A stretch of 64,000 nt of DNA from Pontederia crassipes (taxonomy: Eukaryota; Streptophyta; Magnoliopsida; Commelinales; Pontederiaceae), in the NCBI GenBank assembly GCA_030549335.1, contig CM060195.1, forward strand, positions 27,346,874 through 27,410,873. Reading direction: 5' to 3'. The notes beneath the pieces were generated by a model. It ran no database searches. It saw only the letters and a list, made by a program, of their open reading frames with translations, and was not told where the DNA came from. Below are positions 1-11,639 of this stretch, piece after piece. How positions within the stretch are numbered: position 1 is the first letter of the stretch; each line of letters begins with the position of its first letter. Made by a program: the position numbers and the translations under genes.

Positions 1-174
1 CGTGTCTGGAATATTTTATGTTATTCTATCATTCACCTCTGTACTGTAGGGGAGGGTTCAACAATAATCTATTAATGAGTGCTTGCATTGCATCTGGGTT
101 TGTCATTTCTAAAATTTGTTCATTGTCATAATTTACATCGCTGTGTTTATTTTACAAATTAATCACCTGATCAG

Positions 175-267
175 AGTGAGAAGGCTAAGCAATACATTAT
201 GATTCACAAGGCGAAGAACCAACCAGTTGACCTGCATGAAGGAAACAAGTTGTACTTGTACCAATGA
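175..267 (+). CDS. possible last exon of an unidentified gene
   Basis: A 31-codon open stretch follows a plausible splice acceptor (CTGATCAG at 167-174) and ends in TGA at 265-267. It reads SEKAKQYIMIHKAKNQPVDL and continues HEGNKLYLYQ before the stop. The composition is protein-like and the codon use is unlike the AT-rich surroundings, so it looks like the end of a gene whose body lies left of the window. I do not recognise the family. It could also be a chance open frame, because only the acceptor and the stop support it. Confidence 0.3.
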   Translation, partial: SEKAKQYIMIHKAKNQPVDLHEGNKLYLYQ

Positions 268-570
268 ACATTTTCTTTCGCCTGTTTCTGCATGTACTTA
301 TTTCAGATATGGTTGAGATATGATATTAATAAAAAAATAACAGATTTTGACTGATCCTAATAATCAGAACCATAGGCAAGTGAGAAAATATCTTTATTAA
401 ATGATAAGATAAAATAAGATTATCATAATAGTGCACAAGACTTGATAATTAGAAACATCTAAAAAGTTCAGAGAATTCATCTATTACATTAATGAGATAA
501 TAGAAAAATAACTAAGACGTCAAAGGAAATAAACGGACTCAGGACATTAATGCGCTAACACACGACTGTA
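268..570. other. non-coding AT-rich stretch with an old repeat
   Basis: No coding signal is seen. The part around 365-545, with the words TATTTATTAAATGAT-like and TCTATTACATTAATGAGATA-like, resembles 57335-57530 near the other end of the window, so it is probably an old dispersed repeat. The solo LTR that follows is inserted into or beside it. Confidence 0.4.
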
Positions 571-575
571 ATTTA
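571..575. repeat. target-site duplication (left copy) of solo LTR
   Basis: ATTTA at 571-575 is repeated at 3541-3545, directly outside the two ends of the LTR. A 5-bp duplication is what LTR-retrotransposon integrase makes. Confidence 0.75.
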
Positions 576-1080
576 TATAACGCCCCCGCAATTTTATCAA
601 GAGTAATATAATAATTTTATAATTCAACTAGGATGTTTAATGGATTGAAAGAAAATTAAGTCATATTGGGAGTAGAAATTATAATTAGTTTGAGATTAGG
701 AATTTTAAATTGATTTCAGATTCAAAAGAAAGTCTCATGGACATAGAACTTCTAAATAGGAAAGGATTGAGAGTATTATGACTTTGAATATTTCAGCCAT
801 TAAAATTAGATGATAAAATATTATGAAATTAAATATTTCCAAAATTAGAGAAGAAAGAAATAAAAAGAAAAGGTGAAAGTAGAATTTAATTGAAAAACAT
901 TATGAAAGTGATAAAAATGAGTAGAGATGAATTTTTTATAAGTATAGTTATGGAATAATTAGTGAAATTTGAATTTAATTAAATCTTAATATTTAAGAGA
1001 TGATAATTAATGATGAATGGCAATGATTAATGGAGAAATAGTCCAAAGTCCAATAGGAGTCAAAAATCCTAATTGAGAGC

Positions 1081-1090
1081 TATAAATAGG
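1081..1090 (+). promoter_or_regulatory. TATA box of the solo LTR
   Basis: TATAAATAGG sits about 500 bp into the LTR, with a transcript start expected about 30 bp downstream. It is the best TATA match in this LTR and probably drove the ancestral element. Confidence 0.5.
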
Positions 1091-2579
1091 ACTTAATCCA
1101 CAAAATTTATGCACGATAGCTCATCTTTCTCCTTCGTTTTCTCACAAACCAAGGCACCTGAGAGCACGAGCGATATATCGTTCCAAGCCTCGAAGGAGGA
1201 GAATATGACTCAAGTGGTAGCCGAAGGTTTCTGGACGACAATAGGGAGGAGTCGTCGGTTAAAGTCGCGACGTCCGTGCAGTCCATAGACAACGGGAGAA
1301 TAATTGGTTTTCAACCAACTTAAGGTACGTAGATCTCCATGGCGTCAGTTTTCTACGACATGGACTCCTAGACTCTTCTCCATTATACATAGATTATCTT
1401 GATGCATTGTTAGCATCGATTGGATATCGTATGATAGATAGGATGGTTGAAAAGTCGCATTGAAACCCGACTTCTTGATGACGGCAGAACCTGGCCCAGG
1501 TTCGATAGGTAACGCAGCCCTGGTTCAATAAATAACGTGGCCCGAGTTCCCTTACTCGAGTGCGACACGGAGTTGGATCAAGTGAACCGAATCAAATTCC
1601 GATTTACCAGGCTCGGGTTTTGAAGACCCGATGAATATAGATTGAAACCGAGCCAATCCGGTCAGGGTTCCACCCCACCCGGCCCGGGTCATGTCATAGA
1701 GTTGGAAAAATTGAATTGTTGGATCGAGTTTTGACTTGCTCGTCCCGAGTTCCGTTGATAGTAATGGATGAACGAAAAGCCAATAGGATTCGGATCGGGT
1801 TCCAGATAGTTTGGCCCAGGATCCGCAAAGAAAATGTTATCGAATTGAACAGGATGGGCTCGGCCTGAGTTTCAGAAGACCTGATCCAGGTTATACTGAA
1901 GATGAAAATTGCAAGGTGAACTAACATAGTCCGGCCCAAGTGTTCATCCCACCTACCCGAGTTGATCGAATTGGAGTCGATTTGCACATCAGATGAACCG
2001 CCCTGAATTTTATCCCGCCCGTTTCGAGTTTAGTTCAGGAAAATGATGTTAATGAGTTATCGATTATAGTGAATTAAGATAAGAGTTATATTGATGATTC
2101 CTGAACATAATAGTATCATAATTGACCTTTGATTATTGATTATTGATGAAGTTATTGATATGATAATAATTTATCATAAATTGATATGTAGACTGATTGT
2201 TAAATGGCTATTGATAATTGACTTATCGATAAGATTGAATTATGGGCATGATGACACTTCATCATAAATTGTTTATCAGAAATTGATAATGGAGAGTTGA
2301 AATCGATGAAAATTGGTTATGGATGACAGGTGTATTGATTTGTTGACTGACACCTAATTGAGATAGCATAGTCGAGCTGATCCCATGATGGGACCTCAAA
2401 TTTAAAATGCACCTAAACTGTAAAGATAGACGTCATAGGTAAACATATAAAAGATGAAAATTGTGGATTTTCATTCTTTGCGTATTACGACTTTTATGGT
2501 TGATTGGCCCCACATGGCATGATGTTCCCTTAATAAATGAGAGCTCTCAACACAACCTTATAGTTTGTATGGTAAATCG

Positions 2580-2960
2580 AAAGATTAAATGGATAATTGA
2601 ACAATTGTGTTGTGACATCTAAGGTATTGAAAATTGTATTGTAATTCAAGTGGTTAAAGAATAAAAAATAGATAAATGATTGATTGACAATCGTATTGTG
2701 ACCTTGATGGTATTGACGATTGTATTGTAAATTGATTAATTGATAATCATATTGTGACATTTATGGTATTGACGATTGTATTGCACCTTTTATGGTTGAA
2801 GAAAATATAATTGCCTAATTAACAATTGTATGGTAACTAGTATAGTATGGACGATTGTATTGCAATCGATATGGTTGATGGATAAGTGAATTGCACCATA
2901 GTGGTTGATAGATAGTTGATTTCGCCCTAGTGACTGATAGATAGTAGATCGCAAGCATTG
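2580..2960 (+). repeat. degenerate short tandem repeats inside the solo LTR
   Basis: The phrase GTATTGACGATTGTATTG recurs in diverged form (near 2620, 2712, 2765, 2850), interspersed with TTGATNNATNATTG words, at roughly 50-90-bp spacing. It looks like a degenerate minisatellite within the LTR and accounts for the spurious minus-strand frames here. Confidence 0.5.
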
Positions 2961-3540
2961 TGAGGGCCTCCATTGAGTTTGGCCAATTGGATAATTGATT
3001 AATGATCATTAATAATTGAAGTTATTGATATTGATTGATTAGCATTAAATTGATGGTATAAAATAATTGTATAATTGAACAATTACTTATTATTAATAGA
3101 TAATTGTTATAGCATAAATTGTTTATTATTAATCATGTCATTCTTTATAGATTATTGATTGTTCATATATTTAAATAATTATTATTGATATTGAGTCATG
3201 GTTCATATAGATATTGTTATGAGTGACCCTACATATTGAGATTTCTCATTGGACTTTGCCTTTGTACTTGAATCTGTGCATGATAAGATTGATGGCGATG
3301 GTGAGATGATTGGTGGCTCCTCTGATGAATGACACGCATATGGATATATGGTCAATTATTGTATAGATGTAAGATCATAAACCCACAGGTTATTGGATAT
3401 GGTATAAATAACTTTTGCATATTATAATAGAATGTTGTCACTGAATGTCTGTTTGTTGACTAGTCAAAGTTAAGGTATATAATTGAGTAATGTTGCTGAA
3501 ATAATCGGATAGGCAAAGAAAAAAATCTCGGGGCGTTACA

Positions 3541-3545
3541 ATTTA
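3541..3545. repeat. target-site duplication (right copy) of solo LTR
   Basis: ATTTA immediately follows the terminal TTACA of the LTR and matches 571-575. Confidence 0.75.
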
Positions 3546-5160
3546 TCATCGTTGACACCTTTGATGATTATGTTTGCAGCAAATATATTGAATATGTAGA
3601 GGAAATAAACCTTGATATTGTAATATCCCTAACTTAAACATGTATTATTAGAATGTTATATTATGTTATTGATATGTGTTATGAAGATCATGTTAATACG
3701 TAAGCTTCAATGATAATTATTGGAGTCTGAAAAGTGATGGGAAATTTATTTAAGGTATGAAAATGTGATTTTCGAAAAAGTGAAAATTTAAAAAATTAAA
3801 GTCCCGATAATTATTTTTATATATGAAAGGATTCTAAAAGTGATTTTTAATAATTTTTAGGATGTGTATGAGTTAGGTAAAACATAGATACAAAATCGAA
3901 AAATCTGTGAAATCGTGATTTTTGTTCTTCGGACAAAAAATTAAATTTTGATTCCTTGGTTATTTATTTTCTAAATATTTTATTTGAATCCAAATGGGGG
4001 TAGTTCCTTAATTACATATAATGTCTTAAGTAAATGAATAAATAAATAAATAAATGAAAAATGAAAAAAAGGAATTACATGTGAATAAGCCATATAACAA
4101 GAGTATTTTTGGAACAATGGCTTCCACCAGATGAAGTCGGTTTCCCTTCCTTCTAATACTTATCCTTTTTACCTTTTACTATATTTCTTTACCCTTTTCA
4201 CCACTTTGTCCGAACACATAAGGCAAGAGCAAGAACATTCATAAATTGTTGAAGGAATTGGAGGAAGAGAATGGGCAACTAGGGTTTTAGATTTTGGTAA
4301 GTTCCTACTTCATTTTCTTCGGATTTCAACTACATAATTCCTAATTAGGGTTTGTATGAACCTGCCTCATCTATTCATTTTCGGATTTTACTTGGACATG
4401 GGGCAAAACTCATGTTGTTCATGGGTAAAATTAACCCTAGCCATGTTCAATTGGTATCCGAATTTTTAGCTACATAATTCCATACCTTCGGGTCGTTAAA
4501 AAATTATGAAATTTATGCTTATTGATCCCCTCTGAGTCTACTTTCATTGAGCTTTGGAATCAAGTTAATTTTCTAGAGAAAGTTATGTTCTTATCTTTAA
4601 AGTACTATCACTCTGTCTTTCGAAACTATGACCCAATTTTCTAAATTATGGATTAAATCCAATATGTCATAGAATTATTTCATAATTTAGGGTGTTATAG
4701 ACACTAAGATTAGGTTTCAATCAAAATTAGAATCACTAGAAAATAATATCTGTAGGTAAATCTATAAATGTTTTACCGAGCCTCACTTAGTTTATTTGGA
4801 TGAAACATATGGCAGATTATTCTAATACTTGTTGAATTTATTATGATCAGTACAAATAGATATAAATTCAAGTAATTTAATGAGTTTCACCTTGGAATGT
4901 CTACTATTTGATAAAAATTAAAAGTACCAGAACAGAGAATGTTTATTATTTTATATCAATAATAAAAGTAAGGTTAATCAATCTGTCAGAACATAGAAAT
5001 AACATAAAAACTATGCTGAATGTTGATTTTCATGAGAACAAACCATTATGTAATAGGATATGAAACTTTTATAGATTAATGTCTCTTTAATATGAAACTA
5101 AAGATAATTATAATGATGTCATTTGGTTATGTATATTAGAAGATATAGATTTTTTTTTAT

Positions 5161-5176
5161 TATGTGTGCAATCTGT
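5161..5176. repeat. target-site duplication (left copy) of Au SINE
   Basis: TATGTGTGCAATCTGT at 5161-5176 is repeated exactly at 5364-5379, directly after the SINE tail. The 16-bp length fits target-primed reverse transcription. Confidence 0.9.
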
Positions 5177-5363
5177 AACTCCGCCTATATTTTATAGCCG
5201 GTCCCAAGCCCGGATAAAGGAGGAGGGTTGTGTTAGGCCCCGCCAGCCAACATAAAATCTTGTCGAATCTTATGAACATGGATCAACGAATATAGCGGAA
5301 TGGTGTCGTATGATCCATGTAGCCGACCCCACCTAGTGGGATAAGGCTTTGTTGTTGTTGTTG
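5177..5363 (+). mobile_element. Au-type SINE, plus orientation
   Basis: The 187-bp element ends CACCTAGTGGGATAAGGCTT followed by a (TTG)n tail, the diagnostic 3' end of the plant Au SINE family. The 5' half is tRNA-like (GGTCCCAAGCCCGG region, GGATCAACG). Perfect 16-bp duplications flank it. A second copy lies at 62492-62663. Au SINEs are non-autonomous and are mobilised by LINE machinery. Confidence 0.9.
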
Positions 5364-5379
5364 TATGTGTGCAATCTGT
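5364..5379. repeat. target-site duplication (right copy) of Au SINE
   Basis: This is an exact copy of 5161-5176. Confidence 0.9.
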
Positions 5380-6068
5380 CATAATATTAGGTCAATCCTT
5401 ATGTTGAATAGTTACTTAAGTTATAAGAGTAAATACTTAAGGTTCATATACCTTTGTAATTAATTATGTTTCATGTGCGATAGGATTGTGTTTAGAGCAT
5501 AGTAGTAATGTATTTCTTACTATTATTATTATAGGAGTAAAAGAGTAAAGTAGTGAACAAGGAAAGGAAAACATTTTGTTAGCTGGTTTCTCCTAGTCTA
5601 TGTATTCACCTCTTTTGAATTTGGTGTGACATTAATTGTTATAGTATTGAATATGTATCGAATATGTTATGAATTGATTTTGAGAAATGCAATTATGAAA
5701 AGTATATATGAATGATTGTATGGTTGCACATTTGAAAAAGCATATAAGTTATTATATGAATGGATTACGAGAAGTGCAATCTTATTCCGTTTGAAATGAT
5801 TGATCGAGTGATAGATTGAAAAGCATATGTGGTATGTTAATGATTGATTTAATAAAATGCAATCCTATTCCATTTGAATTAGTGTTCGACATAATTCATC
5901 TTTTGATATTTGAGTTACAAGATATGGTTAATCTTTTGATCTTTGAAATGAAATTGTTATATGATGAATCATGCATCCGCATCTGCCTGCATCTGCATAT
6001 GTGATGGTTGGAGCTAAGTGCTACATCGCTGATCACGATGGGAGCCACCTCTAGAACCTTTCCCCAAT

Positions 6069-6073
6069 AATGG
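6069..6073. repeat. target-site duplication (left copy) of Copia element 1
   Basis: AATGG at 6069-6073 matches AATGG at 9933-9937, directly outside the two LTRs. Confidence 0.85.
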
Positions 6074-6761
6074 TGTTAAATAATGCCTTGAATCCTACTT
6101 TAACTGGAAATCTGTTTGAATCTAAAGAAGTAATAGGGAGACTTCGAGAGATGCTTGGATGAGAAGTGCAGGGTCGGAAGAATTCCTACTCCTAGTAGGA
6201 GTAGGAGTCGACCGATTTCCGATGTCGAGAAGGACATGACAGATTCTTGGAGGGCCGAGCTTCCTTCTTGGACCGAGGGGCACTTGGAGTCGAAGATGTA
6301 CTCCTAGAAGGGCTGAAGATGTGAAGGGGCCATCTAGGACTTGTCCTAATCCGAGTGGGACTAGGACTGCCCTGACGGGCACGCCCCGGTCGCTTCCGGG
6401 CTTGGCAGGGTGCCAGGCAGGAGGCTTGACCGAATTGAACTTCACGATGGACTTTGAAGGGGGCTGAATTCTTCAGGGACTTCATGAAGTCAGATTTCTA
6501 CTCCTACTCCAAGGAGATTTTTCTAGAGAAGAGACTTGCATGCCTAGTAGGATTAGGTCCTTAAGTTAGAGTAGGAGTTGTTACTCCAATGCCCTATAAA
6601 AGGACATGTAATCAAGGCTTATAAGACCATCTTGGACAATCCTGGATCAATCTGATCTTGTAATCCTCTTCTGTTTCTTCCATCTAATATAATTCTGCGT
6701 CGCCTTAAATTTCTCGAGTGTTCTCGCGGTGCATAATTTCTCTCGTGCAGAAATCCTAACA
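6074..6761 (+). repeat. 5' LTR of Copia element 1
   Basis: It is 688 bp, starts TGTTAAATAATGCC and ends CCTAACA. A TATA-like CCCTATAAAAGGACATG lies at about 6591-6607. The LTR is nearly collinear with 9245-9932. Confidence 0.9.
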
Positions 6762-6778
6762 AACTATTATCAGAGCGA
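6762..6778 (+). other. primer-binding site, Copia element 1
   Basis: AACTATTATCAGAGCGA follows the 5' LTR. It is a slightly mutated form of TGGTATCAGAGC, the complement of the initiator methionine tRNA 3' end used by plant Copia elements. Confidence 0.7.
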
Positions 6779-6810
6779 GACTTCATCGTCGATCCTCCGT
6801 TAGGCGTAGA

Positions 6811-9212
6811 GATGACATCGCACAACGTCAACATCGAAAAATTTACAGAATGAAATAGTTTCAATCTCTGGCAGATCAAGATGTGGACACTTTTGAAATA
6901 ACATGGAGTATGGGGGCCGCTCGCGAACGTGTCAAAGAACAAACCGAAGGAGGAAGACTCGAAGGGCACAGGGAGAGAAGGCGCACTCTATGATCCTATT
7001 GTGTCTGGCGGACGATGTGATTATCTAAGTCGCCGATCAAGAGACGACGGTCGGTCTGTGGTCGAAACTTGATAGTCTCTACATGGCCAAGTCTCTGACC
7101 AACAAGTTGCTGTTGAAGTAATGTTTGTTCGCCCTCCGCATGCAAGAAGGTACCACTTTAAAAAATCATCTTGATCAGATGAATACCCTGTTGATGGAAT
7201 TACGAAATATAGATGTGAAGATTGAAGATGAAGATACTGCCCTACTTCTGTTGGTGTCTCTTCCTCTGTCGTACTAAAATTTCGTACAATCTGTTATCAT
7301 CGGAAGACACACAATTACTCTGAAAGAAGTAAGATCGAGTTTACATACTCGTGAATTTCGTCATAGGGCGTCTGACAATGCTGTGGAGATTCATGCCGCA
7401 GGGTTGGTAACAACCGCAGAGAAGACAAACCCTAAAAAGGGTAAGTCAAAGAAGAACATCAATCCGAAGGACATCTGCAACTACTGCAAAGAACCGGGCC
7501 ACTAGAAGAAGAATTGTCCTAAGAAGAAGAAGAAGAAGAAAGATACAGTTGCTGCAGTAGCTCATCAAAATAGCAAATCTGATTATGATCTGGCTCTTAT
7601 GGTATCTGATCAGAGATGTTCGGAAGAGAATTGAATTTTCGACTCAGGATGTTGTTATCATATGACTCCGCACAGAGAGTGATTTTCAACTTATCAGAAT
7701 ATTGATGACGGAAACATCATCATGGACAATGATGCAGCTTGTAAAATAGTTGGAATCGGCTCAATTCAGATCAGAACTCATGACAATCGGGTGAAGACAT
7801 TGACAGAGGTCCATCATGTTCCGCAACTGAAAAAAAATCTGATATCATTAGGAGTTTTGGACTCCAAAGAATGTCGGATGGATGCCACAGAAGATGTTCT
7901 CACGGTCACCAAGGGTGATGTTGAAGTCATGAGAGGAGTCAGATAAAAGTCCTTGTATACACTACAAGGCACAGTAATTTCTGGCGTGGCTGCAATAGGT
8001 AGTTCATCCAAATCAGAATCAGAAGCATTCAAGTTGTGGCACATGCGACTTGGACATATGAGTCAGAAAAGGATGGACATCCTCAGCAAGCGCAATCTTT
8101 TGGATGGTCAGAAGATATCTGAAATCGAATTCTGCAAGCACTGTGTTTTTGGCAAGCAAAAAATGACATCAATTCAGCAAAGCCGTGCACAAGACGAAGG
8201 CAACACTCGATTACATCCAGCTGACTGTTGGGGCCCCTCTCGTGTTCCATCTCTAGGAGGTTCTAGATACTTCCTATCTGTGATAGATGATTACTCAAGG
8301 ATGACATGTGTATTCATGATGAAGCACAAGAGTGAGGCATTTGAAGCTTTCAAGCAATGGAAGATTCTGGTGGAGAATCATACATCGAGAAAAGTGAAAT
8401 GTCTTCGTACCGATAATGGCTTGGAGTTCTATTCGTTTGACTTTGATCGATTTTGCAAGGATGAAGGCGTTGCCAGACATCACACCATCAGAGATACACC
8501 ACAGCAGAATGATATAGCAGAACGCATGAACAAAATTCTTTCTGGAGAGGGCACGGTGCATGCTTTCTAATTTTGGACTGAACAAGTCATTCTGGGCTGA
8601 GGTTGTTAGCATAGCATACTACCTTGTCAATCGGAGTCCTACAACCACGATCGATCTGAAGACTCCCATTAAGGTATGGTCAAGAAATCTCGCTGATTAT
8701 ACTAATCTGAAAGTGTTTAGTTGTCCAGCATATTATCACGTCAGTGAAAGAAAGCTGGAACCAAGGGCTAAAGAAGGAGTCTTTGTAGGATATGGTGTAG
8801 GTGTAAAAAGCTTCAGAATCTGGTCTCTCTCGGAGCACAAGGTTATTCACAACAGAAACATATCCTTTGATGAGATGTCTATGCTCAAGCAGAAATTAGA
8901 TGTTGACTCAGTAGAGGAGGGTGTCAACAAATAGGTGGAGTTTGAATTAACTCTAATTCAGAATGGATCAGAAGAATCTCATCAGGTTGAACAACCAAAG
9001 TTTGAGGAGCAAGCAGAGGAAGCAACGACAAGTCTACCTGCAGGACGTGCTCGCAGGCAAGTAGGTCTTCCTAAGCGTTATGGCTTTGAGGACATGGTTG
9101 CATATGCATTCCAAGTAGTTGAAGAGGTGGAATCGCTAGATCAAGCTACAAGGATGCTATCGCATGTGCAAAATCAGAACAGGGATTGGCGGCGGCAGAG
9201 AGTGTTAGATAT
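6811..9212 (+). pseudogene. gag-protease-integrase remnant of Copia element 1
   Basis: Translation follows the Copia order. Gag begins at 6811 and ends in a zinc knuckle (CNYCKEPGH..KNC, about 7476-7520, with a stop inside). Protease shows the IFDSGCCYHMTP motif near 7640. Integrase has its HHCC finger (WHMRLGHM...FCKHC, 8038-8150) and the catalytic D, D and E (VIDDYSR near 8281, RTDNGLEF near 8407, NDIAERMN near 8507). A frameshift near 8560 separates this from the integrase C-terminal part (FWAEVV...NRSPTTTIDLKTP). The frame then stops at about 9215, next to the 3' LTR, so reverse transcriptase and RNase H are absent. Several in-frame stops (for example near 7503, 7634, 7681, 7945) mark it as dead. 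Confidence 0.88.
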
Positions 9213-9232
9213 CTGATTGTAGGATTCCATTC

Positions 9233-9244
9233 AAGGTGGAGATT
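9233..9244 (+). other. polypurine tract, Copia element 1
   Basis: AAGGTGGAGATT lies immediately before the 3' LTR, the usual plus-strand priming site of Copia elements. Confidence 0.75.
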
Positions 9245-9932
9245 TGTTAAATAATGCCTTGAATCATACTTTAACTGGAAATCTATTTGGATCCAAAGAA
9301 GTAATAGGGAGACTTCGAGAGATGCTTGGATGAGAAGTGCAGGGTCGGAAGGATTCCTACTTCTAGTAGGAATAGGAGTCGGCCTGTTTTCGATGTCGAG
9401 AAGGACATGACAGATTCTTGGAAGATCGAGCTTCCTTCTTGGACCGAGGGGCACTTGGAGTCGAAGATCTACTTCTAGAAGGACTGAAGATGTGAAGGGG
9501 CCATCCAGAACTTGTTCTAATCTGAGTGGGACTAAGACTGCCCTGGCGGGCACGCCCCGGACGCGTCCGGGCTTGGCAGGGTGCCCGGCAGGAGGCATGG
9601 CCGAATTGAACTTCAAGATGGACTTTGAAGGGGGCTGGATTCTTCAGGGACTTCAGGAAGTCAGATTTCTACTCCTACTCCAAGGAAGTTTTTCTAGAGA
9701 AGGGGCTTGCATGCCTAGTAGGATTATGTCCTTAAGTTAGAGTAGGAGTTATTTTTCCAAAGCCCTATAAAAGGACATGTAATCAAGGCTTGTAAGATCA
9801 TCCTGGACAATCCTGGATCAATCTGATCTTATAATCCTCTTCTGTTTCTTCCATCTAATACAATTCTGCGTCGCCTTAAATTTTTCGAGTTTTCTCGCGG
9901 TGCATAATTTCTCTCGTGCAGAAATCCTAACA
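9245..9932 (+). repeat. 3' LTR of Copia element 1
   Basis: It is 688 bp and the same length as the 5' LTR, with about 7% mismatches by hand count. It ends AATCCTAACA and is followed by the AATGG duplication. Confidence 0.9.
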
Positions 9933-9937
9933 AATGG
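9933..9937. repeat. target-site duplication (right copy) of Copia element 1
   Basis: AATGG, identical to 6069-6073. Confidence 0.85.
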
Positions 9938-10785
9938 AATAAGATAGGATGGAGCTAAGTGCCATACGGAGCTAAGTGTCACATCATGAGTAGTCCCGAT
10001 GGTGGCCACCTCTAGAATCCGTAGGGGTCACCTTTAGAGTCCACCTATCACTATATAATTTGTTCCCCGAAAGGGATGAGGTAGAATAGAGCTAAGTGCT
10101 ACTTCGCTGATCACGATGGGAGACACCTTTAGAGTCCACCTATCAATCACTGGCTAGTTGATGATCCGTGTATACATATGAGAGTATTGCATTGCATACA
10201 CATGTTTGATATGTTTAAGTGACAATAAATGTAAATTGAGTGTAATGATTTTAATTGGGATGTTATATATGTATTTAGAAAATGTATGAAGATATTGACT
10301 TTGATAATGTGATTAATGCATATACGTTTATGTCTCTCCGAATTTATTAGATGGTAACACATAGTTTATGAGTTATCAGCTTACTGAGCTATTATTTGCT
10401 CACAATGTTGTTGTACACATTTTCAGATCAGTAGAATATTTGGGATCACGAAAGACATGTGCCTCACCGCGCGTGTTAGATAGAAGACTTGTAGCTCTCA
10501 TATTCCTCTATTAGGATATGGAAAGAGTTTGATATGTGCTATGTATGAAAAGTAATTTTGTATCTTGTAAAATATAATTTTTTTTATGACTATGTGATGG
10601 TGTAAACTCTAGAGTTGTTACATGCTCTGAATGATCAATATAAACTGCGTGATTTGCTTATATGTGTTATCATTTTCTTCCATTATCTAGAGGAGTTATG
10701 CACATTTTTTTTAAAAAAATAAGAAAATATATTTGATCGTCCATAATAAGTCGTGAGCTCTGATTTAAACCAGAGTGATGACAGA

Positions 10786-11235
10786 CACTACAAAAAAAAT
10801 TGAACAATAGCGACACACTACTTGCGACGCTAAGGAGGCGCTATTACGTCTCCGTGATAAAGAGCGTCTCATTGGCATCTAACGAGCGCCACATAATTGC
10901 GGCATTGAACATTGGTGGCTACTGGCTTCGCAATAGAGTCAACAAAAATGAGACGTGATTAGCGCCACGTGTTGACGCTATCACGACGTTGTTATGACGC
11001 GTGGTGTCCGACTGGGCGCAGAAGACATGCGTCGCTACTTCGACGCGCAGATGGCGCTACGCTTGAGGCGCTATCCCAGCGCCCACGAGTCGCTAATGTA
11101 GGTGCTATTTAGTCTCTACAGTGACGTAAATATGATTATATATGGTTCGCCAATGAGACGCTCATATGGCACTAAGAACGATATATTTAACTCAACGTCG
11201 ACAGCGTATGCGACGCTAATGTGACGCTATGAAGA
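10786..11235. repeat. CACTA terminus and subterminal repeats
   Basis: After the CACTA end, short words (GACGCTA, GGCGCTAT, AGCGCC, GAGACGC and complements) recur every 15-40 bp in both orientations. In En/Spm these arrays bind the TnpA protein. The same word family occurs at 54388-54880. Confidence 0.7.
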
Positions 11236-11639
11236 CGCTACTTGCATATTTTTTTTACCCATACCAGCCTCATTTTTTCCCCTTCCCATACCATACAATA
11301 TATAATGTATATAAAAATGCATTGATATTCATCACAAGCAATATAAAAGAATGCAATATAAGAGCATCACAAGCATAATATGTAACATAAGAATACGAAA
11401 AGTAATAAACCGAAGTAACAAACTATATGTATATCTAAGTCTATAAGTAGCAAAAGCATAGTTTGTTTTCTATCCTAATTTTGGGAGTTATTGTTATCAT
11501 TCCGGACGTTCGACCCAGACGTGCTCAGTCCATAGCCTCGCGGGGATGGATTCTACGTCGGGATCAATCCCTGATTCGCCTGCAATAGCAGAACCAACTG
11601 CTGCGGCACCTACTACGACACCTGCTACGACACCTGCTA

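Larger units (their letters stand above)
576..3540 (+). mobile_element. solo LTR (2965 bp) of a Ty3/Gypsy-type retrotransposon
   Basis: The left end reads TATAACGCCCCCG and the right end CTCGGGGCGTTACA. These form the short inverted ends typical of Tekay/Del-like LTRs (TGTAACGCCCCG...CGGGGCGTTACA), with the left TG mutated to TA. Perfect 5-bp duplications (ATTTA) flank it. There is no gag, pol, primer-binding site or polypurine tract inside, so this is one LTR left after LTR-LTR recombination. A TATA box at 1081 fits the LTR promoter and orients it on the plus strand. Open frames inside are short and not convincing. The family assignment is from the end sequences only. Confidence 0.8.
6074..9932 (+). 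mobile_element. Copia LTR retrotransposon 1, internally deleted
   Basis: Two 688-bp LTRs (6074-6761 and 9245-9932) start TGTTAAATAATG and end AAATCCTAACA. They flank 2483 bp that code for gag, protease and integrase but lack reverse transcriptase and RNase H. A perfect AATGG duplication proves insertion as a unit. By hand I count about 47 differences between the LTRs (near 7%, mostly transitions), so the insertion is not recent. The element is non-autonomous and its coding frame is broken by stops and at least one frameshift. It is nested in the LTR-like sequence at 3619-10622. Confidence 0.92.
3619..10622 (+). mobile_element. LTR-like sequence of a second Ty3-type element, split by nested insertions
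   Basis: It starts TGTAATATCCC at 3619 and ends GAGTTGTTACA at 10622, both LTR-like termini. Removing the SINE (5177-5363) and the Copia element (6074-9932) with their duplications leaves about 2.9 kb. A motif of the type GAGCTAAGTGCTACATCGCT, followed by a GATGGGAGCCACCTCTAGA-type phrase, occurs before the Copia insertion (near 6010) and after it (near 9951, 9967 and 10089), showing the two sides were once continuous. I see no matching target duplication at the outer ends (GATAT versus TGCTC), so the limits are approximate and the copy may be truncated. No pol sequence is visible outside the nested Copia. Confidence 0.5.

Noticed and set aside
6122-6485. Frames of 97-107 codons on the minus strand, with a near copy at 9146-9616
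   Set aside because: They lie inside the two LTRs of Copia element 1. The similarity is LTR identity and not a gene family.
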